From Nitrobacter sp035546855 (GTDB taxonomy: Bacteria; Pseudomonadota; Alphaproteobacteria; Rhizobiales; Xanthobacteraceae), in NCBI GenBank assembly GCA_035546855.1, contig DASZVY010000005.1:62001-126000 (forward strand): DNA of 64,000 nt, in the 5' to 3' direction. The notes under the pieces are model-generated. The model did no database searches and had not been told where the DNA came from. It saw only the letters and a program-made list of their open reading frames with translations. Below, piece after piece: positions 16,935-25,274 of the stretch (the stretch's first letter is position 1; the number at the start of each line of letters is the position of its first letter). The translations under genes and the position numbers were made by a program.

Positions 16935-18176
16935 ATGAAGGCGGCGCAACTCAGTTCGTTCCAGCGCTGGAGCATTCTCACCGGCGCGGCCGTTCTGCTC
17001 AGTCTCGCCATGGGCATGCGGCAAAGTTTTGGCCTGTTTCAACCCTCGATCCTCCGCGAGACGGCGATCACGACGGCGGACTTTTCGCTCGCCACGGCGC
17101 TGCAGAATGTGATCTGGGGCGTGACGCAACCGGTCGTGGGCTTGCTCGCCGACCGGTTCGGCATGCGCTATGTGATGGTCGCGGGCGTGGCAATCTACGC
17201 CGCCGGTCTCGTGCTCATGATGATGTCGACCACGCCGCTCGTGTTCACGCTGGGCGCCGGCGCATGCGTGGGGCTGGCGTTATCCTGCACCGCCTCCAGC
17301 ATGACCATGACGGTCACCTCGCGCACGGTGTCGGTGGCCCAGCGCAGCCTTGCGATGGGCGCGGTCTCGGCCGCCGGCTCGCTGGGTCTCGTCCTGGCGT
17401 CGCCCATGGCGCAGACGCTGATCTCGACGTCCGGCTGGCAGATGGCGCTGGTCGGCTTTCTCGGACTGGCCGCCGTCATGGTTCCGGCCGCGCTGTTCGC
17501 GGGGCAGGCCGACAAGATCGACATCGACGCCTCGGACGATACCGGCCAATCGGTCGGGGCCGTGGTGCAGTCGGCGCTCGGTCATTCCGGCTTCGTGGTT
17601 CTGGCGACCGCATTTTTCGTCTGCGGCCTGCAGCTCGTCTTTATCACCACGCATCTGCCGAATTATCTGTCGATCTGCGGCCTCGATGCCTCGCTCGGCG
17701 CCGAGGCGCTGGCGGTGATCGGCTTCTTCAACGTGATCGGCTCCTATACCTTCGGCTGGCTTGGGGGTCGGTATCCGAAGCAGATCCTGCTCGGCGGCAT
17801 CTACATCGTGCGGTCGTTGACGATCGCCGCCTACTTCTCGCTGCCGGCAACGCCCACCTCAACCCTGGTGTTTGCCGCGATCATGGGATCGCTGTGGCTC
17901 GGCGTCGTGCCGCTGGTGAACGGGCTGGTGATGAACCTGTTCGGGCTGCGGTTCATGGCGACGCTGACCGGAATCGCGTTTCTCAGCCATCAGGCGGGAT
18001 CGTTCATGGGTGCCTGGGGCGGCGGCGCGATCTATGAACGGCTCGGCAGCTACGATCGCGCCTGGCAGGCCGCCGTGATCGTTGGATTGATCGCCGGCGC
18101 GTTCCAGATGCTGATGAACGTCCGGCCGCCGACACGCCGCGCGGCCATCGGAAAAGCCGTGCCGAGCGCGGCCTGA
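16935..18176 (+). CDS. Major facilitator superfamily transporter
   Basis: This is a 413-residue protein with twelve predicted helices in two six-helix halves. The start MKAAQLSSFQRWSILTGAAVLL leads into helix 1, and the loop between helices 2 and 3 has GLLADRFGMRYVM, the MFS signature. The C-terminal half begins near residue 215. The sequence resembles the oxalate/formate antiporter-like and monocarboxylate-type MFS groups, but the substrate is not determined. The frame is open far upstream; ATG 16935 was chosen because the membrane domain begins there. It may be co-regulated with the divergent GNAT gene. Confidence 0.85.
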   Translation: MKAAQLSSFQRWSILTGAAVLLSLAMGMRQSFGLFQPSILRETAITTADFSLATALQNVIWGVTQPVVGLLADRFGMRYVMVAGVAIYAAGLVLMMMSTTPLVFTLGAGACVGLALSCTASSMTMTVTSRTVSVAQRSLAMGAVSAAGSLGLVLASPMAQTLISTSGWQMALVGFLGLAAVMVPAALFAGQADKIDIDASDDTGQSVGAVVQSALGHSGFVVLATAFFVCGLQLVFITTHLPNYLSICGLDASLGAEALAVIGFFNVIGSYTFGWLGGRYPKQILLGGIYIVRSLTIAAYFSLPATPTSTLVFAAIMGSLWLGVVPLVNGLVMNLFGLRFMATLTGIAFLSHQAGSFMGAWGGGAIYERLGSYDRAWQAAVIVGLIAGAFQMLMNVRPPTRRAAIGKAVPSAA

Positions 18177-18267
18177 CCGCGGCCATATTGCTGTAGGTAA
18201 CGGCGATGGAACCTTCTATAAGAGTTCCCGTTAGACTCTGTCTCCCACCATTTTGCGGACAAGAACC

Positions 18268-18867
18268 ATGACCTTCACGCTCCCGAACCTGCCGTATGCC
18301 CATGACGCCCTCGCGCCCTATATGTCCAAGGAAACCTTGGAATATCATCATGATAAGCACCATCAGGCCTACGTGACCAACCTCAACAACGCGATCAAGG
18401 GAACGGAATACGAAGGCAAGTCGCTCGAAGACATCGTGAAGGGCTCGTTCGGCAAGAACGCAGCGATCTTCAATAATGCGGGCCAGGACTACAATCACAA
18501 TCACTTCTGGAAATGGATGAAGCCCAATGGCGGCGGCAACAAGCTGCCGGGGCGTCTGGAAAAGAAGATCGCCGAAGACCTCGGCGGCCTCGACAAGTTC
18601 AAGGCGGACTTCGCCGCGGCTGGCGCGGCGCAGTTCGGCTCGGGCTGGTGCTGGCTTCAGGTGAAGAACGGCAAGCTCGAGGTCTCGAAGACGCCGAACG
18701 GCGAAAACCCGCTGGTTCATGGCGCGACGCCGATTCTCGGCTGCGACGTCTGGGAACACTCCTACTACATCGACTATCGCAACCGTCGTCCCGACTATCT
18801 CAAGGCGTTCCTCGACAATCTTGTGAACTGGGAATACGTCGACGAACTGTTCGGCAAGGCCGTCTGA
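18268..18867 (+). CDS. sodB: Superoxide dismutase (Fe/Mn type)
   Basis: The 199-residue protein has all four metal ligands in SodB context: a histidine in YHHDKHHQAYV, one in YNHNHFWKWM, then Asp and His in GCDVWEHSYYIDYRNRRPDYL. GAAQFGSGWCWL is typical of the Fe/cambialistic branch. It converts superoxide to oxygen and hydrogen peroxide in the cytoplasm. ATG 18268 fits the family start (MTFTLPNLPYA). The 3' end is tandemly duplicated just past the stop codon, described separately. Confidence 0.97.
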   Translation: MTFTLPNLPYAHDALAPYMSKETLEYHHDKHHQAYVTNLNNAIKGTEYEGKSLEDIVKGSFGKNAAIFNNAGQDYNHNHFWKWMKPNGGGNKLPGRLEKKIAEDLGGLDKFKADFAAAGAAQFGSGWCWLQVKNGKLEVSKTPNGENPLVHGATPILGCDVWEHSYYIDYRNRRPDYLKAFLDNLVNWEYVDELFGKAV

Positions 18868-18892
18868 AACTAAAAAGGCTGTCTGAAACTAA
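18856..18892 (+). repeat. 19-bp tandem duplication at the sodB stop codon
   Basis: The 18 bp at 18856-18873 (AAGGCCGTCTGAAACTAA) recur at 18875-18892 with one change (C to T) and one spacer base. The first copy carries the last sodB codons and its stop. The second is outside the gene. It looks like a recent slippage duplication without effect on the protein. Confidence 0.85.
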
Positions 18893-19262
18893 GGCCGGCT
18901 GACAACCGGTGTCTCCGTTGGGCTTGCGACGGCGTGATTCGTATGGGTCATTCCGGGGCGATGCGAAGCGTCGCTCCCGGAAGGAATCCGGCATCAGCAG
19001 CACGTCTTCGGATGACCGGATTGCCGATAGCCGCTGTGGGCGCGAACGTTTGGCGTTCCGGCATTGCCGAGCGGATCGGTCCGCACCCGGCGGTGTCGCT
19101 GTGGACGAAGCCGATCGGATAGCTCTTGAGTTTTGTTTTCGTCGGTCGGTCGCGACGAGCCGCGTGCCACGTTCGACTATCGGCTCGCTGAGGAATACGG
19201 AAAACTTCCATTAACGGCTCAGACATCGAAATAACCGCGATGTGCTGCCGTCGGAGCAGGAC
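18893..19262. other. Intergenic region downstream of sodB
   Basis: About 370 bp without a convincing gene. It holds the degenerate GTCATTCC element at its left. The remainder has no RNA gene, clear terminator or conserved small ORF that I can support. A promoter for the small membrane protein at 19263 is expected near its right end but is not obvious. Confidence 0.4.
18947..18991 (+). repeat. Degenerate intergenic repeat of the GTCATTCCGGGG family
   Basis: The segment starts GTCATTCCGGGGCG and runs into GAAGCG and a CCGGAAGGAATCC end. It matches the start of the elements at 45942 and 60180 and looks like a shortened copy. It lies downstream of sodB in noncoding DNA. Confidence 0.5.
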
Positions 19263-19517
19263 GTGAAGCGGATCGCGGAATGGACCGTCTATGTCGTCGG
19301 CGGACTCGCGATCGTTTATCTCGCGCTCTACGCCTACGCCGCCTTCACCCGCCGCGATCTGCGGCCGGGCGATCCGATCCGCATCTTTCGCAAGCAGGGC
19401 GCGCCGCGCTATTCGGCTGTTCGGTCGCGATGTCACCCTCCCACGAGAGGAGAGGGAAGTCAGGCGATCACGCCGTCGCGACGAAGGCCCGATGGTCGCT
19501 GTTGCCCGCCGGCGTGA
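19263..19517 (+). CDS. Small membrane protein, 3' end possibly frameshifted
   Basis: A GTG at 19263 (another at 19242) opens a frame reading VKRIAEWTVYVVGG, one transmembrane helix (about residues 9-26) and then FTRRDLRPGDPIRIFRKQGAPRYSA. That part looks like a genuine small inner-membrane protein. After about residue 50 the frame turns into basic, low-complexity sequence and runs 50 bp into the 3' end of flbD on the other strand. The true protein may therefore end earlier, with the tail produced by a deletion or frameshift. The function is unknown. Confidence 0.45.
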   Translation: MKRIAEWTVYVVGGLAIVYLALYAYAAFTRRDLRPGDPIRIFRKQGAPRYSAVRSRCHPPTRGEGSQAITPSRRRPDGRCCPPA

Positions 19518-20847
19518 TCGGCAGGCCGCCGTCGGCGTATTCATTGAGCTTGTTGCGCAGCGTCCGGATCGAGATGCCGAGAATATTCGCGGCATGCGTC
19601 CGGTTGCCGAGACAGTGCTTCAGGGTTTCCAGGATCAGGTCGCGCTCGACGTCCGCGACCGTGCGTCCGACCAGTGCGCGCGTGACCTGCTCGGCCGCAA
19701 GCGTGGCGTGGGCCACGGCCGGCGCTGTCTTGGCGAGATCGAGCCGGTCGCCGTCCGGCGTCAGGATGGCGTCGGGCCCGATCTCGTCGCCGCTGGCCAT
19801 CAGCACCGCGCGGTGGATGGTGTTTTCCAATTCGCGGACGTTGCCCTGCCATCGGTTCGTGGTCAGCACGCGCCGCGCCTCGGCCGAAATCGGACGCACC
19901 GGCAGCCCGTTGGCTTCGGCATATTTCTTCGCGAAGTGCTGCGCCAATTCCAGAATGTCGGCCGGGCGCTCGCGCAGCGGCGGAATCTTCAGGTTGACGA
20001 CGTTGAGGCGGAACAGCAGGTCTTCGCGGAACGAGCCTTCGCGGACAGCTTCCGCGAGGTTGCGGTTCGAGGTGGCGATGATGCGGATGTCCACCGGCAC
20101 CGGCCGGGTGCCGCCGACGCGGTCGATCACGCGTTCCTGGATGGCGCGCAGGAGTTTCGATTGGAGCCGCACGTCCATTTCCGAGATTTCGTCGAGCAGC
20201 AGCGTGCCGCCGGTGGCTTCCTCGAACTTTCCGATCCGCCGCGCCACCGCGCCGGTGAACGCGCCCTTTTCGTGGCCGAACAGTTCGGATTCGAGGAGGT
20301 GCTCCGGGATGGCCGCGCAGTTGATCGAGATGAACGGCTTCTTCGCGCGGTTGGAGCGGTTGTGAACGTAGCGCGCCAGCACTTCCTTGCCGGTGCCGGA
20401 CTCGCCGGTGATCATCACCGAGGCGTCGGAGCCCGCGATCTGCTGCGCGAGCTTGATCACCTTGCCCATCGCCTCGTCGCGATAGACCAGGTCGCGGGAA
20501 TCGTTGGCGACGGCGCCGAGCACCGCGGCGATCAACTCGGGATCGGGCGGCAGCGGGATGTATTCCTTGGCGCCAGCGTGAATCGCGGCGACCGCCGCAC
20601 GCGCATCGTTGGTGATGCCGCAGGCGACGATCGGCACGTGGATATGCTCGGCCTCGAGCCTGATGACGAGGTCGCGGATGTCGAGGCCGACGTCCACCAG
20701 AAGCAGATCGGCGCCCTTGCCGCCCCGCAGCACGGCCATGGCCTGCTCGTTACCCTCGGCATGGGTGACGGACGCGCCGTTGTCCATCGCGATCTTGGTG
20801 GCGGTCGTGAGCTGGCCCTTCAAGGTGCCAACGATGAGAAGCCGCAT
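19468..20847 (-). CDS. flbD: Sigma-54-dependent flagellar regulator FlbD
   Basis: The 459-residue protein has a receiver-like N-terminal domain (about 1-115), a sigma-54 AAA+ domain (about 125-360) with Walker A GESGTGKE and the GAFTGA loop, and a Fis-type HTH at the C-terminus (THAANILGISIRTLRNKLNEY). The receiver keeps an aspartate near residue 52 (LLLVDVGLD) but lacks the acidic pair expected after strand 1 (MRLLIVGTLKG), so it is unlikely to be a normal phospho-receiver. The same holds for Caulobacter FlbD, which is controlled by FliX. It activates late flagellar genes from sigma-54 promoters; one such promoter is visible before fliK. Confidence 0.93.
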   Translation of the reverse strand: MRLLIVGTLKGQLTTATKIAMDNGASVTHAEGNEQAMAVLRGGKGADLLLVDVGLDIRDLVIRLEAEHIHVPIVACGITNDARAAVAAIHAGAKEYIPLPPDPELIAAVLGAVANDSRDLVYRDEAMGKVIKLAQQIAGSDASVMITGESGTGKEVLARYVHNRSNRAKKPFISINCAAIPEHLLESELFGHEKGAFTGAVARRIGKFEEATGGTLLLDEISEMDVRLQSKLLRAIQERVIDRVGGTRPVPVDIRIIATSNRNLAEAVREGSFREDLLFRLNVVNLKIPPLRERPADILELAQHFAKKYAEANGLPVRPISAEARRVLTTNRWQGNVRELENTIHRAVLMASGDEIGPDAILTPDGDRLDLAKTAPAVAHATLAAEQVTRALVGRTVADVERDLILETLKHCLGNRTHAANILGISIRTLRNKLNEYADGGLPITPAGNSDHRAFVATA

Positions 20848-20894
20848 GGTTTGCTCCTGTTATATGTCCGCGCTCGCGGCGGGCTGGTTCGGTC

Positions 20895-21248
20895 TCAGGC
20901 TTTTTCGGCCTTGATGATTTCGGTCATGGTCACGCCGAGCTTGTCTTCCACGAGGACGACTTCGCCGCGCGCCACCAGTCGGTTGTTGACGTAGATGTCG
21001 ATCGCCTCGCCGACGCGGCGGTCGAGTTCGAGCACGGTGCCGGGTCCAAGCTTCAGGAGGTCGCCGACATCCATCTTGGAGCGGCCGAGCACGGCCGAGA
21101 CCTGGACCGGAACGTCGAAGACCGCCTCGAGGTCGGCGGCGATGCGCGAGACCTGTTCGTCCTCGCTGTAGCCGATGTCGTCGGCCGCCGACGCCATGTC
21201 GGGAGCGTTGAGATCGGGCAGCGGCACCTGAGAATCGGTATCGCTCAT
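20895..21248 (-). CDS. fliN: Flagellar motor switch protein FliN
   Basis: The 117-residue protein has a variable acidic head (about 1-35) and a SpoA/surface-presentation domain with LEAVFDVPVQVSAVLGRSKM, GDLLKLGPGTVLELDRRVGE and YVNNRLVARGEVVLVEDKLGVTMTEI. It forms the lower C-ring of the flagellar motor and is part of the export gate docking site. Its ATG overlaps the fliH stop by 4 bp, so the two are translationally coupled. Size is normal for alphaproteobacteria. Confidence 0.95.
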   Translation of the reverse strand: MSDTDSQVPLPDLNAPDMASAADDIGYSEDEQVSRIAADLEAVFDVPVQVSAVLGRSKMDVGDLLKLGPGTVLELDRRVGEAIDIYVNNRLVARGEVVLVEDKLGVTMTEIIKAEKA

Positions 21249-21895
21249 GATGATGTCCCCATGCCGGTGGAAGCGTCGTTCGGATTACGGGACGCCATGT
21301 AGCGGCCCACGAGTTCGTTGATCTTGGCGTCGATCGCGGCGCGCTCCAGCGCCACGCCGCCGTCGGCCCATTCGATCTTGCAGTCGCCGGTCTCGATGTC
21401 CGGTTCGGCGAGAATGACCAGCCGCCCCGCAAATCCCGTCTGCCGTGCGAGCTGCTCGATGCGGCCTTGCGCGGCCTCATAGAGACCGTCGTTGATCCGC
21501 ACGACGAGATGCGGCGTCGAGACCAGGTGGCGGAAGCAGTCGGTCACCAGCGCGGTGATTTCCGCGAGCGGTTCCGCCGAAATCAACCCGGTGCACAGCT
21601 TGCGCGCCACCGCCACCGCGACATCGACCGCCTCGGTTTCCATGCGAGTCTCGACATCGGCGACGCGGCCTGCGATCGCCTTGATGCCGATGCCGATTTC
21701 CTCGAGCGCCAGCACGGTGCGGCGCTCGTTCTCGGCGGCTGCCTCGCGCCGCCCGGCGTCATATCCGTTCTGATAGGCCTTTGCCTCCGCGGCTGCGATG
21801 CGTTGCGCGATCTCGGCGGACGTCGGCGCCCGCTCCTTGGCCTTGTTCGGCGCAGAGAAGTCGGTGTCGAACAGGAATTTTGCCGGAGCGCCCAT
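21245..21895 (-). CDS. fliH: Flagellar assembly protein FliH
   Basis: This is a 216-residue protein with an N-terminal region starting MGAPAKFLFDTDFSAP, a helical middle (about 25-110, alanine- and glutamate-rich) and a C-terminal V-ATPase-subunit-E-like domain. FliH binds and restrains the export ATPase FliI and tethers it to FliN. The position between fliG and fliN, with overlaps of 1 bp and 4 bp, is the strongest support, because FliH diverges quickly. Start ATG 21893-21895 shares a base with the fliG stop. Confidence 0.85.
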   Translation of the reverse strand: MGAPAKFLFDTDFSAPNKAKERAPTSAEIAQRIAAAEAKAYQNGYDAGRREAAAENERRTVLALEEIGIGIKAIAGRVADVETRMETEAVDVAVAVARKLCTGLISAEPLAEITALVTDCFRHLVSTPHLVVRINDGLYEAAQGRIEQLARQTGFAGRLVILAEPDIETGDCKIEWADGGVALERAAIDAKINELVGRYMASRNPNDASTGMGTSS

Positions 21896-22977
21896 CAGTA
21901 CACCAGCTCGTCGTCGGCGCGGTTCTTCGACAGCATGATCTCGCCCTTGGCCGCGAGGTCCTTGGCGAGATTGACCAGCAGCGCCTGCGCCTCGTCGACG
22001 TCGCGCAGACGGACCGGACCGAGCGCGGCCATGTCGTCCATCAGCATCTTGGCTGCGCGCGACGACATGTTGCCCATGAAGAAGGCGCGAACCTCCTCGT
22101 TCGCGCTCTTCAGCGCGATGCCGAGCTTGTCCTTGTCGACGTGACGCATCAGGGTTTGCGCCGAACCGGCGTCGAGCTTCACGAGGTCGTCGAAGGTGAA
22201 CATCAGCGCCTTGATGCGCTCGGCGGATTCGCGGTTTTCTTCCTCGAGCGAGGTGAGGAAGCGGGTCTCGGTCTGGCGATCGAAGTTGTTGAAGATCTCG
22301 GCCATGACCTCGTGCGCGTCGCGCCGCCGCGTCTGCGACAGGTTGGACATGAACTCGCTGCGCAGGGTCTGCTCGACGCGCTCGATGACTTCCTTCTGGA
22401 CCGCTTCCATTCTGAGCATGCGGCTGACCACGTCGAGCGCCATGTCCTCGGGCAGGATCGCCAGCACGCGAGCGGCATGCTCGGGCTTCAGTTTTGAGAG
22501 AACCACCGCGATGGTCTGCGGGTATTCGTTCTTCAGGTAGTTCGCGAGCACCTCCTCCTGCACGTTGGAGAGCTTCTCCCACATGTTGCGGCCGGCTGGC
22601 CCGCGGATTTCGTCCATGATGCCGTTCACGCGCTCCGGCGGCAGATATTGCTGCAGCAGCCGTTCGGTGGCGTCGAAATTGCCCATCAGCGCGCCGGAGG
22701 CCGACATGCGGGAGACGAACTCGAGCAGGAGGTCTTCGACCACGTCGGCCTCGACCGTGCCGAGCGTGGACATCGCCAGCGACAAGTCGCGAACCTCGTC
22801 ATCGTCGAGCAGCGCCCAGATCTTGCCGCCGTACTGCTCGCCGAGGGCCAGCATCATGATGGCCGCGCGCTGCGGCCCCGTCATCGGCTTGCCCTTCGGG
22901 CGGTTGCTCTGCCGGCTGGCGAGCGAGGCGACGACGCTGGTGATGTCGTTGGCGTTGGCGGTTTGAGGCACGGTCAT
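21895..22977 (-). CDS. fliG: Flagellar motor switch protein FliG
   Basis: The 360-residue protein has the three armadillo-like FliG domains. Visible blocks include GPQRAAIMMLALGEQYGGKIW near the N-terminus, the EHAARVLAILPEDMALDVVSRML middle region, and the C-terminal torque helix region DAGSAQTLMRHVDKDKLGIALKS with charged residues that face MotA. It couples the stator to rotor rotation and sets direction. It begins 6 bp after the fliF stop. The sequence of about 15 N-terminal residues before the first domain is variable. Confidence 0.96.
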   Translation of the reverse strand: MTVPQTANANDITSVVASLASRQSNRPKGKPMTGPQRAAIMMLALGEQYGGKIWALLDDDEVRDLSLAMSTLGTVEADVVEDLLLEFVSRMSASGALMGNFDATERLLQQYLPPERVNGIMDEIRGPAGRNMWEKLSNVQEEVLANYLKNEYPQTIAVVLSKLKPEHAARVLAILPEDMALDVVSRMLRMEAVQKEVIERVEQTLRSEFMSNLSQTRRRDAHEVMAEIFNNFDRQTETRFLTSLEEENRESAERIKALMFTFDDLVKLDAGSAQTLMRHVDKDKLGIALKSANEEVRAFFMGNMSSRAAKMLMDDMAALGPVRLRDVDEAQALLVNLAKDLAAKGEIMLSKNRADDELVY

Positions 22978-22983
22978 GTCAGA

Positions 22984-24609
22984 TCACGCGGGTTGCTCGG
23001 CGAGCCATTGACGGATGATGGAAGCGGTTTCGTTCGGATTGCGCTCGGCCAGTTCGCCGACGCGATGGACGGATTGGGCGTGGACCTGCCCTTGCACCTG
23101 GGCGACGTCGATCAACTGGGCGGTGGCATTGCTGCCGGGAATGAGGTTCTGGCCGGTCGCGGCGGCCTGCGCCCCGGCGTCCGCCAAAGCCGGGACCGCT
23201 GCCGGCTCCGGCTTCGCGGGCGCCGGGTCGGCGGTCAGGATGCGGCGAACCAGCGGGCGCACCACCATGAAGATCACCACGAGACCGAGCAGCGACATGA
23301 CGCCGAGCTCGATCATGTTCATGATGTCGTCCTTGGTGAATTGGAGCATGCCCAGGAGGCCGCTCGGCTGCGACGGCGGGATCGCCACCGGCGCGTCGGC
23401 AAATCGGAGATTGACCACTTCGACCTGGTCGCCGCGCTTCTGCTCGAAGCCGATCGCGGAGCGCACCAGAGCGGCAATCCGGTCCAGTTCTTCCTTCGAC
23501 CGCTCCTTGTAGACCATCTCGCCTTTGGCGTTCCTGGTGTAGGTGCCGTCGACCAGAACGGCGACGGAGATACGGTTGACCCGTCCGGCTTCGGTCACTT
23601 CGGTCTTGGTGGTGCGGGAAATCTCATAGTTGTTGGTTTCCTCGCTCTTCTTGCTCTGGTCGCGTGGGCCGTTCGCATTGTCCTGCTGCTGATTGCCCGG
23701 CAGCTCGTTATTGACGGTGACCTGGCCATTGCTGTCGGTCGTGGTGGTGGATTCTTCACGCGTCTGGCTTGAGCGCAGCACGCGGCCGTCCGGATCGAAC
23801 TTGTCCGAGGTTTGCGTCACCTTGTTGTAGTCGAAATCGGCGGTGAGCTGGACCCGCGCGCGGCCAGCGCCGACGACCGATGAGACGATGGCCTCGATCT
23901 CGCTGCGCATCCGTTTTTCAAAGGCGATGCGGCGCTCGTCGCCGGAGGCGACGTCGTTGTCGCCGGCGGCGCCGTCCGCGAGCAATTGACCGGTTTCGTC
24001 GACGATCGAGACGCGCTGCGGCTTGAGGCCGGTGACGGCGGACGCCACCAGATGGCGGATGGCCCGAATCTGCTGCGGCTCGAGCTGGCCCCGAACCCGA
24101 AGCACGATCGAGGCCGACGGTTCGGGAGCGTCCCGGGAGAACAACGGCCGCTCGGGAAGCACGAGATGGACGCGGGCGTCCTGGATGCGGTCGATGGCGC
24201 GGATGGTGCGGGCGAGTTCCCCTTCGAGCGCACGCAGGCGATTGATATTCTGGACGAAGCTCGTAGTGCCGAGGGTGTCGGACTTGTCGAAGATCTCGTA
24301 GCCGACGCCGCCCCCCTTGGGCATGCCGGCCTCGGCGAGCTTCATCCGCAGCCGCGTCACCTTGTCCTTGGGCACCATGATGATGGCGCCGTCGTTGCGG
24401 AGTTCATAGGGGATCGCCTGCCGGTCCAGCTCCTTGATGATGCTGGCGGAGTCTTCCATGCTGAGGTCGGTAAAAAGCGTGGTCATTTGCGGCGTCGTGA
24501 CCCGCATGATGACGAAGGCGAAGAAGCCGATCAGCGCGAGGGTCACGGCGATCATGGCCATCAGCCGCGATGCGCCGAGGCCCTTCAGGAATGTCAGCAG
24601 ACCTTGCAA
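22984..24609 (-). CDS. fliF: Flagellar MS-ring protein FliF
   Basis: The 541-residue protein has two membrane helices (about residues 16-36 and 430-450) flanking a large periplasmic region with the YscJ-like ring domains (TLFTDLSMEDSASIIKELD; VHLVLPERPLFSRD). The cytoplasmic tail ends with a FliG-binding segment (RVGELAERNPNETASIIRQWL). It forms the MS-ring base of the basal body. The start is a TTG at 24607-24609 behind a GAGGGG motif; the next ATG would fall inside helix 1. The upstream region holds TTAA half-sites like those of CtrA. Confidence 0.94.
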   Translation of the reverse strand: MQGLLTFLKGLGASRLMAMIAVTLALIGFFAFVIMRVTTPQMTTLFTDLSMEDSASIIKELDRQAIPYELRNDGAIIMVPKDKVTRLRMKLAEAGMPKGGGVGYEIFDKSDTLGTTSFVQNINRLRALEGELARTIRAIDRIQDARVHLVLPERPLFSRDAPEPSASIVLRVRGQLEPQQIRAIRHLVASAVTGLKPQRVSIVDETGQLLADGAAGDNDVASGDERRIAFEKRMRSEIEAIVSSVVGAGRARVQLTADFDYNKVTQTSDKFDPDGRVLRSSQTREESTTTTDSNGQVTVNNELPGNQQQDNANGPRDQSKKSEETNNYEISRTTKTEVTEAGRVNRISVAVLVDGTYTRNAKGEMVYKERSKEELDRIAALVRSAIGFEQKRGDQVEVVNLRFADAPVAIPPSQPSGLLGMLQFTKDDIMNMIELGVMSLLGLVVIFMVVRPLVRRILTADPAPAKPEPAAVPALADAGAQAAATGQNLIPGSNATAQLIDVAQVQGQVHAQSVHRVGELAERNPNETASIIRQWLAEQPA

Positions 24610-24680
24610 CGAACCAGCCCCTCAGATTCGGCCGTCCGGCCGACTGGGCAAAATTTGCCCATGGGATGGTTTCCATATGG

Positions 24681-24694
24681 TTAACGAAGGTTAA
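24681..24694 (-). promoter_or_regulatory. Candidate CtrA half-sites upstream of fliF
   Basis: On the minus strand TTAACCTTCGTTAACCAT holds two TTAA half-sites with 6 bp between them; the CtrA consensus is TTAA-N7-TTAA. The second half also matches the extended TTAACCAT form. It is about 72-85 bp upstream of the fliF start and just past the sciP terminator. In Caulobacter, fliF is a CtrA target and SciP restrains CtrA, so the site is plausible despite the one-base-short spacing. Confidence 0.45.
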
Positions 24695-24722
24695 GACCCG
24701 TGACGAAATCTCGAATAACGAC

Positions 24723-24749
24723 AAAAACCGGCTTCCATGGGGAAGCCGG
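24723..24749 (-). terminator. Rho-independent terminator of sciP
   Basis: On the minus strand a perfect 9-bp stem (CCGGCTTCC/GGAAGCCGG) with a 4-nt loop is followed directly by five T residues. It lies about 30 bp past the sciP stop codon and before fliF, so it separates the two transcription units. Confidence 0.85.
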
Positions 24750-24779
24750 GTTTATGAAAATCTTCGGATAAAGCCGGAT

Positions 24780-25055
24780 TTATTGACGGTATTGCTGGAT
24801 GCGGGTGGTGCGGAGCCCGGCCAGACCGTGCTGATCGATGGAAAACTGCCAGGAGAGGAACTCGTCCACGGTCAGGGTATAGCGGCTGCAAGCCTCCTCG
24901 AGGGATAACAGCCCGCCGCGGACCGCGGCAACGACCTCGGCCTTGCGGCGGATCACCCACCGCTTTGTCCCGGGCGCAGGCAGGTCCGCGATCGTCAGCG
25001 GGCTGCCGTCGGGCCCGATGACGTATTTCACCCTCGGGCGATGGGGTTCTGTCAT
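24780..25055 (-). CDS. sciP: CtrA inhibitor SciP (DUF1153)
   Basis: The 91-residue protein matches the DUF1153/SciP family along its length: VKYVIGPDGSPLTIADLP, TKRWVIRRKAEVVAAVRGG, and the helix-turn-helix LSLEEACSRYTLTVDEFLSWQ. In Caulobacter SciP binds DNA and CtrA and stops early transcription of CtrA-activated genes in G1. Its position between flgD and fliF, with its own terminator, agrees with a link to flagellar and cell-cycle control. The protein is full length. Confidence 0.92.
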   Translation of the reverse strand: MTEPHRPRVKYVIGPDGSPLTIADLPAPGTKRWVIRRKAEVVAAVRGGLLSLEEACSRYTLTVDEFLSWQFSIDQHGLAGLRTTRIQQYRQ

Positions 25056-25274
25056 GGCGTACTCACAAACTCAAAACCACTGAACTCTCACCCCCACGTT
25101 ACGCAGGCCGGCTTAAAATTTGCCTAAGCCCAAGGCTTCAATACGATTCTCCTTGAACATGCTTGTCGGCTTCGGGCCCGGCGCATTTGCTCCGGCGCTG
25201 AAGTTCCCATTCGGGAACGGCGCAGCGGCCGGATACGCTATCGGCCGCTCAAATCAGGCCGGAAACGGGACAGG

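Noticed and set aside
25056..25274. Small ORF on the plus strand and a GC hairpin (25224-25249) between sciP and flgD
   Set aside because: The ORF has a poor start and runs into the flgD 3' end. The hairpin has only 8-bp arms and no T-run, so it was not called a terminator.
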